Source of the DNA: Aphrophora alni
Taxonomy: Eukaryota > Arthropoda > Insecta > Hemiptera > Aphrophoridae
Reading direction: 5' to 3'
Assembly: GCA_963513935.1 (NCBI GenBank)
Contig: OY740768.1
Span: 72,640,877-72,704,876 of the forward strand
DNA: 64,000 nucleotides
The notes under the pieces were generated by a model that was given only the letters and a program-made list of their open reading frames with translations, had not been told where the DNA came from and did not search any database. A program made the translations under genes and the position numbers. Below, piece by piece: positions 1-13,361 of this stretch. Each line of letters starts with the position of its first letter. The stretch's first letter is position 1.

Positions 1-360
1 AAAAGTATTTATTTATGATAAAGAAATACTAATGTTGCTTCGAATTTAAAATTAATATTTTTAATGTAAAATTTCAATATATTTAAAAGCTCTAGTTGAT
101 AAAGGCAAACATTCAAAAGTGAAAAGTATAGTAACTAATATAAAATCAAGTATTCAACTTTACTCAAATAAATTGTTATTTAATTTTATCCTTTCTTTTT
201 TTTATAAATTTCAATATTTACTTGAACCATTACAGAATAAAATAAAACGGTGAAGGAATTAAAGGTATGAATGTAAAAACTACTTGAATTTTCAACGTCG
301 TAGTAACTTCTTTACATATATTTATTTAAAATTTATATCTTTAAATGGAAAGTTATGTAC
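1..360 (-). other. PC2 intron, 5' part only
   Basis: These bases follow donor GTACAT (360-355) and are AT-rich. No coding sequence matching the next expected PC2 block (IRMLDQ...YSASWGP) is present, so the next exon lies left of the window. Confidence 0.8.
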
Positions 361-449
361 CTGCTATTTTTGAGTCGTAAGCAACTCCAACTCCACAAAC
401 TCCGTTATCTCTTGCAGCTGCCACTTCGCCTGCACAGCGAGTTCCATGA
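361..449 (-). CDS. PCSK2: Proprotein convertase PC2, internal exon with the catalytic His (89 nt)
   Basis: On the minus strand this 89-nt exon starts with one base completing the Ser of DDWFNS. It then encodes [16 protein letters not shown] and [13 protein letters not shown], and ends with the first base of a Gly codon. HGTRCAGEV carries the active-site His of the kexin/furin/PC family. [13 protein letters not shown] is closest to PC2 (vertebrate PC2 CGVGVAYNSKVAG) and, from memory, to arthropod PC2. The acceptor is GTTTCAG (AG at 451-450) and the donor is GCAG|GTACAT at 360. The exon ends in phase 1, at the usual convertase boundary just before IRMLD or VRMLD. The following exon, oxyanion-hole residue and catalytic Ser are not in the remaining 360 bases. 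No frameshift or stop interrupts the exon, so the gene looks functional here. Confidence 0.95.
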
Positions 450-1466
450 CTGAAACATAGATATATATTTATGAAATTAAATGTTGTCAATTTAACTATG
501 GGAATTATTTTCTTTCATGTGAGGCTTTGTTATCTTCATTTCTAATACTTATTAAAGTGGCATGATGGAATTATTTCACGCAAATTCCATGCCATAAGGA
601 ATAAGGTACCGCAGGGACAATGACAGTTATTACGCATTGTATGATTCAAGTAGTTCACAACTTCTGCTCTTAGGTAAAAGTGTACGTGGCTGACAACGGT
701 ATCCACCCACTTTGTCACTATGATGTCAAGAACGTCTTCCACAGACATGTTATCTTGTATTCAGAACGGCCACTACTTAAGTCATTAGTTAGAAATATCA
801 TTACATACACTTCACCCATCTGACAACACACAAAGGTAACTCACATCCGCAAAAATCGTGTTGAGAACACTCACTAAAGCACTAATGTGTAGAACTCATA
901 AGATTATACACATATACTTAAAAGTGACATTTGTTAAACAACAAATTTTCTGATAGTCTCAAACGGAGTTCATGGTACTCTCTACATCAACACTGATTCT
1001 CCTCTTGGGAGGTACTACACTACTCTAGACAATCACAAACTGCCGCAGTTCCTGATATTTTACTGACATTTTATTCTCGTTTGTCCTTAGTTTGTCGTTA
1101 GTACTTAAGTAATATATAATGTGTACCTACATTATTATCATTTATAGTAATATATGATAACAACTACGAAAAAAAAACCCGCGGAGGTGTCTGTAATTAG
1201 TTATACGAATAATCAAATAAGGCCTATCTAAACTGAAAATATCAACTGTATTCCTCAATCACAAATTTTGTAAATTACATAGATTTTATCTAACTGAATA
1301 CAAAAAAAAGGGTGTTAAGAGTTTATGCATAGGTTGTTGTTATTTTTGAAAGCGAGAAACATTGCAGACATTATCGTCTTTCTATAAGTAGCTACATTAA
1401 AATATTGGTTTAGGAATCAAAAATCAATTCTTGAAAATAAACAAAATTATACATAAATATACGAAA

Positions 1467-1469
<3 letters not shown>

Positions 1470-1563
<94 letters not shown>
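1470..1563. repeat. (CA)n microsatellite
   Basis: About 94 bp of perfect alternating CA. It is able in principle to adopt Z-form DNA and is likely length-polymorphic. Confidence 0.98.
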
Positions 1564-1565
<2 letters not shown>

Positions 1566-2724
1566 TCAAAGTAAACAATAACTTCACGAAATGTCTTAGA
1601 AGTATTTTAATGTTTGTTCTAATAATTATTCTAAGAGCACTCTAAAATAAATTTTCCGAATAAATAATAATTTCAACGTGAAACATTTATCATTACTTAC
1701 AAGCATTTAAAATAGAATAATTATACAATTATATCAAAACAAAAAATTCAACACATGTATGAAAAGAGACAATTATTAATTAAACATTAATTAGTCCAAG
1801 CAGTATTGTAAACATGATGTTCTACTAACTCATAATAGGTTATTAATTTTTAATTAGTTTTAAATAATAATGTTATCTCAAAGCTGACTCCTACAACCTA
1901 CTGTCCATGTTTAAACATACCTTTATGATACAAGTCAATGGAGTAAACATAAAGTTTACTTTTATTATAGGACATTGAAAGCATTCATTTTCTGAAGTGT
2001 TTCTCTTGTCAAACACATTTAGGTTAACATCAAACAAACATCCTGAGTCGACCACTTAACACTTTCAAGATGAAATTGGATTCCCTCCATCTATATTATG
2101 ATTATTACTGCGTTTCATTTTTTGCGATACAGAATATCAGACCAACAATATCAAATAACAAAAACGTTGTATTAAATCTATTTAATTTCAAAACAAATAT
2201 TATGGAGGTATTATCATTTACAATAATGTTATGTATTACAAATAGATGGTATCGTTATTACTACTAGTTCTGTAATCCTTGCCTATTGTTTGTTAAATGA
2301 ATTCACAAATTCGTTATAGTAAACCAAAGTCGTATACTCACTTTCGACATGAACAGTTGCTACTCTGTAAATATTAAACCTGATAATAAATTTTCAAAAT
2401 ATTTTGTAAAACACAAATTTTTAAATATCCTTTTAAAAACGAAAGAAATGTTTGAAATATTGAGCAACGGGCGGAATATTTGTGTGATTATAAGTGAAAA
2501 TGCCCTTAAAGTAATTAAACAAATTTCAAAGATATTGGATAACTTGACATAACTTCAAAAAAGTGAATAACCGAAATTCGAGATAGTTTTTTTATCGTAC
2601 TCCAAATTTATTATATGCATACAAACTCTTAGTTCTTACATCTTGCTTCGTGATATAAAGAGAAAATATATATTTTTTTAACATTTACCATATTTTAAAT
2701 TTGAATGTTGACTCTGTAAAATGA

Positions 2725-2728
<4 letters not shown>

Positions 2729-2776
<48 letters not shown>
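2729..2776. repeat. (TA)n microsatellite
   Basis: About 48 bp of uninterrupted TA repeat. Confidence 0.98.
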
Positions 2777-2777
<1 letters not shown>

Positions 2778-4089
2778 CGGTCATTTATTAAATTATAACT
2801 TTTTCAATCAAAGATATTAATGTAATTTTGATTCTATCCAACAATAGATGTGATATAAGTCGAAAAGATAATAGCATTTTCCAGAATCTCTTCCATGAAA
2901 ATATCGATATGTTATGTTCTATTTTTCAAATCTTAATAAAATAAAACTCTAAATCATCATCATTATCATCATATATATATATAAACATCATCATATCTAT
3001 ATATAAACGTAGCCTTTTCAAAAAAATAATATTTATAATTTTACACCGATTACAAATTTTAAAAAGTTTATATAAAAGTCAGCAGTTGTGATGTTGTGAT
3101 CTTAAAATTTCTATTATAATAAAACAATTTATAATGCTCCTTTTGCTAGAATGACCAGTATATCTTTCCTAAAATTAAATATTATTTCAGTGTTTCTTAT
3201 TATTACCTAGGCTACAATTTGGTTTCAAATAACATATTTGGGCAGAATAGGAGGACGCAATATCCACGAGACAACCATACATATTATAATGAGAGCAATA
3301 CTTACAAACTAAGCTGCCTCCAATTGTAATTGGTTTGTTTTAAATCAGAAGCGAGTATTTTCTACTCTTAATAAAAGATGTTATTTTTTTAATATTAAAT
3401 AATCATTTCAATTCTCTCATATAAGTATTAAGATAATTTTATTTATATATTTTTTGTGGTTACGTATTATGTAATTTCATTCGTGTTTTCTATGTATAAT
3501 ATGTACAATAAAATATGTTTATTTAAAATTCAAAATGCATTTCAAAATTAACACTTGTAAAACGATTAAGAATCCATTAATTTTTTATGTGGTTAATGAC
3601 TCATGTATCAAACGATTTACAAGTATTTTAGAAAATGAGAAAATGTTTTGTTTTTTATTTGTGACGCCTCAAAATAATAGATAGCTATGACTTGTGAACC
3701 ATCATTTAATTTTACCTGAATTTTGTTTGTTATATTTTATTATTTTCACATTTTTTCCATACTTTTATTAAAAGATGCTGCCCTAATTTTTAAATATATA
3801 AACTTTGATACAACTTACAGTTAGGGATAAATTTTAGGGATTTTTGGATTTCAAGATGTTGTGCTATCTTTTTGTACTAAATGACCGTCTAATACAATTA
3901 TATTAGTTTTCTGCATGTAAGTGTAGTGCGTATTAACCATGTTAGTTAGAGAAATTGAAGAGGCTGTTCAAGGCTGACTAAAGTATGCTGTTAAGTCCTA
4001 ACTAATATTAGGATTAGTATAGATGGTTAAGTTAAATTTTTATATTAAGTCCCGACAACAGTTAGCAGATTATGAACAATAGTTACGAC

Positions 4090-4330
4090 AAGATGTAAAA
4101 AGTTAGGAAACCGCTGAGCTTGCAACCATCAAATGTGTCGCGAATAACTAAAAGATATATAAGCCTTGGAGAAATCGAATTCAATCAATCGGCTAGCAGA
4201 CCTAAGGTAAGGAGTGAAGCTACAGAAAGAAAGCCGAGGCCGTAGACCTAAGTCAGAGTGCTATTGACGTGGTTGAGTTCTTTAGAAATCATTCCAGGAA
4301 GCTAAGGACCACAAAAGATCACGATCCGGA
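4090..4330 (+). pseudogene. Tc1/mariner-like transposase remnant (helix-turn-helix part)
   Basis: A plus-strand frame reads LQPSNVSRITKRYISLGEIE, then a short gap, then RPKVRSEATERK. This resembles the DNA-binding domain of Tc1/mariner transposases, with the pattern LxVSxxxVSRIxKRYxxxGxIExxxxxGRPKVxxEA. Stops lie just upstream and downstream, and the DDE catalytic core and terminal inverted repeats are not visible. It is a dead fragment. Assignment rests on motif spacing only. It lies about 170 bp upstream of an RNase H remnant from an unrelated class of element. Confidence 0.4.
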
Positions 4331-4499
4331 TAAGGTTAAGATATAAGAAAGCTTAGTGTGTTTTCAATGTGTCAAATCGTCGAATTGGGCAAATCTTCTC
4401 TTGATAAAATAGTTTTAAAAGCAATAAGCATATATAGTGAATATTTGCCATCTTAATTTAGGTATATTTATCTTTAAAAATTAAAAGAAAATTTTAAAA

Positions 4500-5175
4500 T
4501 ATGGAGAATCTTAATGCATATTCACAATATGTCTATTCTTATTTAGAGAAAATCGGACAGTCAGGCTGCTATAAAGTCTGTAAGCTCACACGAACACTAT
4601 TCATTACTAGTGTGGGATTGTCACCGTACCTTAACCAAGCTTTCGATCCAAAACCAGGTAAAACTTATCGGGTTACCTCGTCACAGAGGATACGAAGGAA
4701 ACGAAAAGGCAGTTAAACTGGCAACAAAGGGTCTAAGAAATTCATCCTGTAATTATCCTGTATGTGGAATAACTAAAGCCGTAGCAAAAGATAGTCTAAA
4801 ACAATGGCTAAACTCAGAAATTGAGGAACTTTGGACAAAATATTACACAGGAAAACTATACGCATTACAACTCCAACCAGATCTGAAACTGTCTAAATTT
4901 GTTACTTCACAATGTAAACAAAATGTGAAGAAAATCTTAAGATTTATCATGCCATGACGTTATGAAGAAATATCTTATCATGGGATTACTCCAAGGAAAG
5001 TTCCAATGCACATAGAAACTGCAGAATATATAATTCTAAAATGCGAAGCATTATGACGTAGAAGACAACTGATCTTCTGCTCAGATGCGACCTTTGAAGC
5101 AACAAGCAACCTAGCTAGGAGAATCCTGACCCTAACCAAGGGAATAGACATAATCTAGTTAGGAAAATATAAGTA
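4500..5175 (+). pseudogene. Non-LTR retrotransposon remnant: RNase H domain and C-terminal tail
   Basis: From about 4549 a plus-strand frame encodes SDSQAAIKSVSS, then LLVWDCHRTLTKLS, then VKLIGLPRHRGYEGNEKAVK and LATKG. This matches the RNase H domain encoded after the reverse transcriptase in Jockey-type elements of arthropods (SDSQAA, VWDCxxxLxxLS, WVPGHxGxEGNExAD). Changes such as W-P-G-H to L-P-R-H and the usual Asp to Val after EGNEKA show decay. The frame stays open to 4957. After a break, HIETAEYIILKCEAL, a stop and LARRILTLTKGIDI match the usual tail. There is no reverse transcriptase part immediately upstream, so the copy is 5' truncated, as is common for these elements. Confidence 0.8.
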
Positions 5176-6843
5176 GTACACAAAACGTCTATTAGGCTGA
5201 AGTGTCTAGGGGGTAAAAACCAATTTTATTTTTAAAATTAAAAAATCTTCTTTAAAATAAAATTTTTTTTCAATATTAAATCATAATTACTTTCCCATTT
5301 AAAGCTTATTTTCGAATTAATGTGTTGTGAAAATTGTATAATAGTGTATCTTTGACAATATTCAATTACTACTTGAAAGAAAACAACATTCTCCACAACA
5401 AACACTTACTTATTAAAGACGATGTTTCAATGACGAAATCATCATCATCAGTTGTTACAACATGTAGCCTACCCAAGATTTCTTGCTACTGACCAAATGA
5501 AAGAAAACCAAATTTTCTATAATAAACACTTCATGCCAAAATGTTAGTACACGTCCAAACTGATAAAGAGTTTATTACAAAAAATTGTATTTTCTGCCAT
5601 TTGTAGATTTTAAATTTAAACAAGTTTTTCATACCAAGTGAATATTCAATTAAATTTAAAACACAGTAACAAATCATCACATTTGTTCCTAAGAGAATTG
5701 TAACCATGAAATGTCAAGAATAAGTTATAGACGATGAAGTTGTTAAACCTTGAAACATTTTTCGGTTGGGGAACAAGTATTTTCTGTCAGATTCAACTCC
5801 TGGATTCGAGTCCCATGACAATACTTGTTTTAGGGGAAACTCAGAGTTGTGCTTGGAATACAACAGCTTTGTTTAGCAGTGTTTTCTTCTTCTCTTATTT
5901 ACTACTTTAAAAGTTAGGGTAAACAAGTAACTGTACGAGATTCTTTAACAATTCAATACTATGTTTTAGACTAAACCAGTTTTACTTATTTTTTATTACA
6001 TAAATACATTGTAGTCATTATATTTATACAATATAGTTAAAACTCAAGTCATATATCTGTAGCAATCGTTGAGTTCCTTTTAACATTTATAATATTGTTT
6101 ATTTTTGTTTTAATATTAGACGCAATAAAGTTCTGAATCACGCTTTAGATTTAACTTGATAAACAAGAACTTATGTTCCATGTCCAGCATACACTGTGTC
6201 TTAAAATTTATTTAAGTTTCATTATTGCATTTATAAAATATTGATAGTTACTATTATATATTTTCATTCCTTTATAATGAAAACAAAATTGCAGCAAAAA
6301 GAATATTTATAATTAACAAATAAAAATAATTTAACCTAATTTAACGAATAAAATTTAAGCTACTAAATTAAACTTTTAAATATGTAAAAGAAAATAAAAA
6401 ATACATTTTTCGGGCTAAATTTAATTTTTAATTGAATCTAAATTAATATTAATTTAGTGGGAAATTTTTCTATTGTTTAAAACGTTTGTAATGCATATTT
6501 TTGTATGATTTAAATTATTTCCAAAATATTATTTTCCACGAAAACTGGGTTATATTTTAATATGTTTGTATTTCGTTAGTAAATAGCTTGGTTTATCCTC
6601 TTTCGAATGATATATAACACTTTGTGTTTACATTTTTTTATTACCTAATATGAGCTGATTTTCAAGATGCTGCACGCAACTTTTACATTTCGCAATAGCC
6701 TATTATGTAGCAAACTTTTTGTTGTTTTGCTTATCATCCCGAATAAACGTTACATATGTCATATAAGAGAGATAGTAGTAGAGACATATAGATTTAGAAG
6801 GCACTGAAATCTGTTATCTGTTATTTTTACCAAACTAAATAGA

Positions 6844-6863
6844 AAGAAGAAGAAGAAGAAGAA
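6844..6863. repeat. Short (GAA)n tract
   Basis: Roughly 20 bp of AGA/GAA repeats. Confidence 0.9.
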
Positions 6864-7537
6864 ATCACCTGTTTTTTGTTTGTTATGCTGTTAGCCTGTT
6901 TTGTTTTACAAATCATGTTTTATTTCTGTAACGTGATACGGAGCCGTATACCAAAGAGGGTATTTGTTAGGTTGATTACCATTGCACATTACAGTAAAAG
7001 GCTATATAGCTAAGTGTCTTGTTCTTGAGCTTCTAAACACTGGAAAGAACTGCATGAAAGCAATGAAGAAGTTCAATGCTCTACTTGTAAAAAAAGCAGA
7101 AATTGCACTTCCAGAAATACAAAAAAAAGCGCAGAAGAGAAATCAGTTTGAAAAGGAGGCAACTGGAGTTGTATATATATTTTAAACGAAGCATAAAAAA
7201 GTGGAACCCTAATGTGTATATACATGTATTAAATATGTGTACGAAATTGCAGTTTTCTATCTTTAGTGGTTTATGAGAAAAATGTACATAATGTTAACAT
7301 GTAAGTCTTATGAGACCAAAAATTGGACCCATCAATTAAGAATGGAATGTGCCATGTTTAATTCAAACCATGTTTAATGGCGATGTTTAATTGGCGAACG
7401 TTTAAGGTATTCCTCGATTGTAATACGGAATTTCCAGCACTATTTAAGAAATAATTGTGAGAACCAAAAACGTTTTCCAATCAATAACCGCTCCAAAATA
7501 AAAATTTTAAAAAATTATATTACTTATTTTTTTAACT

Positions 7538-7552
7538 CCCCCCCCCCCCCCC
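7538..7552. repeat. Poly-C run
   Basis: Fifteen consecutive C residues in otherwise AT-rich sequence. Confidence 0.95.
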
Positions 7553-8191
7553 TAATTTCAATAACAAATAATTATTGTTAATACATTAAAAAAATATTTA
7601 TTTCAGAAGCAAAAGTAATTATTATAAATATCAGTTTACTTTATCAAATAAAACTTGGTTGTGATGAATGATGTAAACTTAACGAATAACTAATTTATTT
7701 AATCTTTTAGGTTGTTTACATTTCATCACTAGTTTTGATAAATAGATTTCAGAATTGTAGAAGTTTTTGATTTCCAATCACTTGTGCTTATCGAAGCACA
7801 TAAAACAAATTTGTTTAGCTGATTCACAACACAGACCACTATATATTTTTCCCTTTGCAATTATTTACTAAATATCTTTAAATTTAATAAGTGGACCTTT
7901 TCCATTTTCGAGCTTGGTTAATAATTCATCTGTAGTAGAATATTTTATTTGATTAAATTGGTTGCAGAGCAATCATGTTCATTCGGCTTTAAAACTATTG
8001 GATAAATGATGGATTTTTCATATTATTTATATTCTTTATTTGTAATTTTATCATCATTTGTGCACATAAATCTAATACAAGCATGTTGAAAGAATGAATC
8101 ATCAACTTCCGTGATCAAGAAAAAACCTAGAAGACGAGATATGTTAAAAGAAGATATACCATCCTAACCAACGGTCATGTTTTAAACTAAA

Positions 8192-8242
8192 ACTAAAACC
8201 AAAACTAGTAATTAAAAAAAGACTAGTTTTTTGTGTTTTAGT
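8192..8242. repeat. Imperfect inverted repeat (hairpin)
   Basis: ACTAAAACC-AAAACTAGT on the left pairs with ACTAGTTTT...GTTTTAGT on the right, giving about 16 paired bases with small bulges around an A-rich loop. No terminal duplications were seen. Confidence 0.6.
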
Positions 8243-9973
8243 CTGTGGCATCATAATAACTTAAACCATGTATTTGAACGTAGACATGATAAAACCACAT
8301 GTCACAGAAATAACACTGATTTTCATATATTTTGTTAGGTACATTCGGTGACTCCGTGATTTTCCGAAATAATTTATCAATACTAAACAATATTTGTCAT
8401 TTAAATAATCTTTAGTTACGTGCCACGTTTTCCATAATGTTTTTATAATAAAATATTTGTTTCTTATATTACCAAAAAATGGACGTAAAGAAAAAATTAT
8501 CAGTAATGGTAAATTAAATGTAAATTTAAATATAGTAAGGTGGAAAAAAGTCAAATAGCCTATACCTTTTATCTGCTGGGAGTTATATGATCAGTAGCTC
8601 TTTAATTGAAAAGGATACTGCATTTAACTTCAGGCTTGTTGTTCCTTTATGGATTAAACCTTTGAGCTTGTTTAGGAAGTATTACGACACGTGTCATGTT
8701 ACACAGATAAACAGGATTAAAACTGTTACAAAGTAAACCAATACATTTCAATATGTAATAACATCAATGTTAGAGAGAATTATACTTTACCCATGGCGTA
8801 TTTACATTCAACTTCTCTTTTTAGAAGAGATTTATAAGTGTCAAATTTAAAACAAAACTGAAAAAGATTACATGTTTTAATAAAATATGAAAAATATTTC
8901 AAAAAATTCTCACTCAACAATCCCTAAAAGCTAACGAAAAAACTAAAACTATTAGTCTCCATAAATATTAGTAATGAAAATTATTTATATATTTCAAATG
9001 GGTCTAAACTTACTTTACTTACACCAATATTCCATGCTTTATTTTACTGTACTTGATGAAATTCATATTTTAACAAAATCACGATTTTAATAGGTAACAG
9101 AGGTAAAGGTTCATTTTTGTTTCTTGTTGTTTTGTTTTGTTGTAATTATTTTTGATTATTTCTGAATCTTTACATTTCATTAAAAATTGAATGAAATCCA
9201 TAAAAGAAATTTTCAGAATTTACGTCTTTTAAAATGGCTCCAGGGTAGATTTTATGGTTTTGGAGTCGCTAACTGACAACTTTGGAGAGACGGCGACCAA
9301 TACGTTTTGTTACTGGTCCTGAAAAGCTACCCTTGAGCAAAATTAAATCAAGAAAAACTTTTTCTTTCTCTTGCTATCCCTTAATTTTGAATTAATAATA
9401 AATTTTAAAAGTGACGAGATGTAGCTAGCCAATATATGCCCGCATACAATGTTGTATTAAAACCTAACCACGCTTTTGGGCTGAGCCCCATGTTACAGAC
9501 TATAAATGACGTCATATCAAAAACACATTTTTTTTTTTTTTACATTCAATGGGCCTCCTTAAGGACATATCAGCAAAATATCAATTTCGTATGTTTTATC
9601 CATCACATAACCGAAACCATAACCATAACATAGGTTCTCTGTGGTACCTATGCTGAGAGAGTAAATTAAATAATTTATTTCCTTTCTTATAATTTTAAGG
9701 CAGAACGACAAGTAACGATGATTTGATATTAACAACGTAGGATAACTAAAACCGCCTGCAAATAAATTATTACTATGTGCAATTACAAATTACAAAACTG
9801 GTAGCGCAATTCCATTTATTTATTTATTTTTACAGTTTAAGTATTAAGTTGATATTTAATATTCATAAGTAGTTGATGGTTGTGTACAAATCACGTTTAT
9901 ATTGTAAATATATCTAAAGTGTGTCTGTTTTCATTGCTACTGTCGTGAATCTTAATAATTTATCAAGGAATAT

Positions 9974-10057
9974 ACAAACATCCAATGAGCATTTGGTTAT
10001 TGCATTCCAATTACTTTTTGCATATTGTTATTAACCATAGGCTCATTGTATGTTTGT
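9974..10057. repeat. Near-perfect hairpin, 26-bp arms with a 32-nt loop
   Basis: Arm 9974-9999 and the reverse complement of 10032-10057 agree at 23 of 26 positions (ACAAACAT.CAATGAGC.T.TGGTTA). The size (about 84 nt) and the scattered single mismatches resemble an animal pre-miRNA stem, but an eroded MITE would look the same. I do not recognise the mature arm sequences. Confidence 0.7.
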
Positions 10058-10059
10058 AA

Positions 10060-13000
10060 AATATTTGAGTTTATCCCAATATATTTTTTAAGAGATAATA
10101 AAGTAATACTAAAATATGTCCTTATCTAAAATTTGATTCTAAAAGTCTGGACTTCTTAAGTTATGCAAGTTCCTAATGCTAATTATTTTTATTTGAGGAA
10201 TACAAATTCAATTTATTAATTTGGCACAATTTATTTACATTTCAGTAATATAGAAGAAGGGACATAAACCAATACCCTCTGTAAGTGTGTCAATCCAAAT
10301 GTCTGGCAATACAAATTTTAGCCAGAGTTATCTTATCGCATGTTTCACAAAAGGTACAAATCAGTTTTTAACAAAACAATTATTATTATTTATTGCTCCT
10401 GTTAGATAATTATGGTTACAATGTCGTACTTGAAGTGATAGTATAATAACGAAGGGCGTGTGAAATGTTCCACTGGTTATTGTGTACATGAGCATCTAGC
10501 AGAGGAATATGCAGTTTTAGTTGATGAAATATTCCCGATTATGTAGGAATTCTGCATTAATTACAACGCAGAACCTAATTACCTACATGGAGCTGTTTTT
10601 AAATACAATCATGTAGTTAAACTGTATGTAAAGTGTTTCAATTTTATTTCTTAATTATATAAGTACCTAATAGGGGAAAAAGAGGTATTTTCGACCTCAA
10701 ATTATAACTGTTAATAGCTACTATAAAATGAGAATTAAATCAAAATAATTTCTTTGTTAATATAAACTTGTCAGCATTTTGTGTAAAATAAACGGCGCAA
10801 AAACTTCACACAAACCTTTTACTCACCTGTCTCAAAAATTAAATAAAAATCAGCAAAACTATTCATCACCTTAATTTCTGTTCGGTAATTTCACTCAAAA
10901 AGCAAAAATGAATCATGTCTTATAAAAAAAAATGTATATATTTAAAGGGCACAAACCTGCTTCGGTTACCCCAGAAACAATTTCTCAGAGTAAACTGCAT
11001 TCAAATGAAATTTAGTTTTTAATGACGGCGGTCTAGAATCACTTTGGTTCCATTCCTGAACCGTAATATCTTCTAAAATTTTGACGCAATCGGTAATGTC
11101 AATTTTGAAAAATTACGTTTTACTCATTTCAATGACTTTTTGAGATATAGTTACCATTACATTTTCTTTGGTCACTACGTAGATGTGAGAATATAAGTAA
11201 TCTGACAGACAATAAGTAATCGTTTTTAAACTTGGGGGACTAAGGATCTAAGGAGTCCATGGCGAACTGACTGCGGAACATATTCGAAATATTTATATAA
11301 TTAATAAAATAAAACTCGGTGTATGTGATGAAGTAAATATGAGGTAGATTTTTTAGTTTTAACAAAGATTCCCAAAGTTTGAACATTTTGTATTCCAATT
11401 ATTAACAATAAATAGCGTATCTCGGATACCAACAAACATGTATTTTATATTTATTTTTTAAAGCATGCTGAATTTTAATATTATTTATACATTGTCCATT
11501 CAATTCGACCCAAATAAAAAAGAACAAAAATATTTTTCATAGTCCAATAAGAAAAATTAACATTTTTGAATTCGACAGATAATCTGTATATGGTACCAAA
11601 GTTTTGGTTCACTCTGTGCAATTTAGAGGTCGATTTCTACAGGTTTCCGTTACTTTCATGCCTGTATTTAAATTAGAACCAAAGATATGAACCGATCTGA
11701 AAACATTATATTTTTTAATATATCAGAATAAACATATTTCATTACAATGGATAAGTAATTTTAAAGTAAAAGGGGCCAACAAATATTTTTCCTTACAGAG
11801 GGTGAATTTTTAATTTCTACAATTACTGAATAATTTATAGAAATTCTTTTTCCTTTAATTGTATTCTTTGAATAATTTAATATTTAATGGATACATTCAC
11901 ACTTGCTCAAATTGTCACCCTGGGTGGGGCAAAATGTAATTGATAAAGTAAAGTAAATATTGGGAAAACCATTAAAATCCAACTTTATCAAATATTTGCC
12001 TTCGCCATTTATTGACTGAAGACGTACATGTTGATTTTGGAATTGGTGTGTAGGAGTAATTGTTATTATTAAGGCTCGGGAGTAGTGACCAGAAATGATA
12101 TCAAGTTAGCATTAATTCTCACAGGTGGTGTAAGCTCCCATATAATAGATGCAAATTCTTTGTGGACATGCATCCCCTAAGAAGATGCATTCCGAAGTAG
12201 TTTTATTCCGAATTTGTGGAAAATAATATACAAAAATAAATAATTTCCAAGTTTAATGTTCTTGTTATATTTTTAATTTAATATTAAAATATAAAAAGAA
12301 AAAAAATAATTACTACATTTTAAATTATACCATGGTCCTACTACACAACAATTAAAAAAAAAACTAGATCACATAACATGTATTGCTCTAATTTTTAAAA
12401 TGGCATTTTCAGCATATTTTTACATTAATTGATATTCTATTAATCTGCTGTACATTTGGACGTTTTCTTAATAAAAATCCGAGATGATAGTTATATCTGT
12501 AGTTGAATCTTCTTTTTTTTAAATTGTTTAATAACAATTCTTTCGTTATAAGGAAAGATTGTTACATTTTATTATTATGAAATACTGATAATATTTTTAG
12601 TTTCTTTACCAAAATTCAAATTCCCACGATTTTATTTAAAACTATTATTGCTGTTATTTTACTTTATACCTAATTTTTCTTAATGTTTAATTGTTTTACA
12701 ATGAAATTTTTACAAACTAAATTATAAGTTATTATAAGTGTCTTTCACTATGATACATTTATCAATCACAAAGTAATGAATTAACCATTTTACTCTAAAC
12801 TGTACATTATTATTAGACACATTAAGTACTGTACACTTAGATACATTATTATTTGGTTATTTCCTATATCTACACATTTCACTTTAACTTTAACTTGTTG
12901 CTTAACGAAAATAATTAAATTAATAAATAACCAGAAGACGTTTTGTAACCCAATTTTGTTGGTTTTTCGTTTTTGTTGTTGTATTTTCTTAAAAAAATTT

Positions 13001-13360
13001 CTAAAAATCCTAAACTACATTTTATGCATTAAACATTTATTTACATATAGTTGAGCAGGTTGAGCCATAAAACAAATTCATGAAAATGATATATTTTTAA
13101 GATTCGATTGGAAATTTGAAGTATAATTAACATAATCTATAAATAATAGAGTATACATTATATTTATTAAATTTTTGTGAATAGATAAGTGTCAAATGTG
13201 ACGTGTTGTAGATTAAAAAATTTAAAAGTTTATTAAATATTCTCGAAAACAACTTAGAGAATTCCTCATCCATTCTATATAAAACTCAATGTGCATGTCG
13301 TAAACAAAGCTTAATTGATCTTCTCAATATTTAATAATTAAACTGATAGTAGATTAAACT
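10060..13360. other. Intronic stretch, no gene or named repeat recognised
   Basis: AT-rich, no convincing open frame, no strong inverted or tandem repeat noticed. Confidence 0.6.
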
Positions 13361-13361
13361 C

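Larger units (their letters stand above)
450..4010. other. Intronic stretch, no gene recognised
   Basis: AT-rich intron with a CA microsatellite (1470-1563) and a TA microsatellite (2729-2776). A 68-codon minus-strand open frame at 748-542 lies in a less AT-rich patch (560-1060). It matches no family I know, and no splice context supports it. Confidence 0.6.
5180..9970. other. Intronic stretch, no gene recognised
   Basis: Contains a short GAA repeat (6844-6863), a C15 run (7538-7552) and a small inverted repeat at 8192-8242. A 67-codon plus frame at 6982-7185 (Lys-rich, with reasonable codon use) is not recognisable. It could be an old coding fragment of a transposon, but nothing supports expression. 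Confidence 0.55.

Noticed and set aside
5780..5835. tRNA-derived sequence suggested by GGATTCGAGTCCC (B-box-like)
   Set aside because: No matching A box or acceptor stem at the right distance, and no SINE tail or second copy seen.
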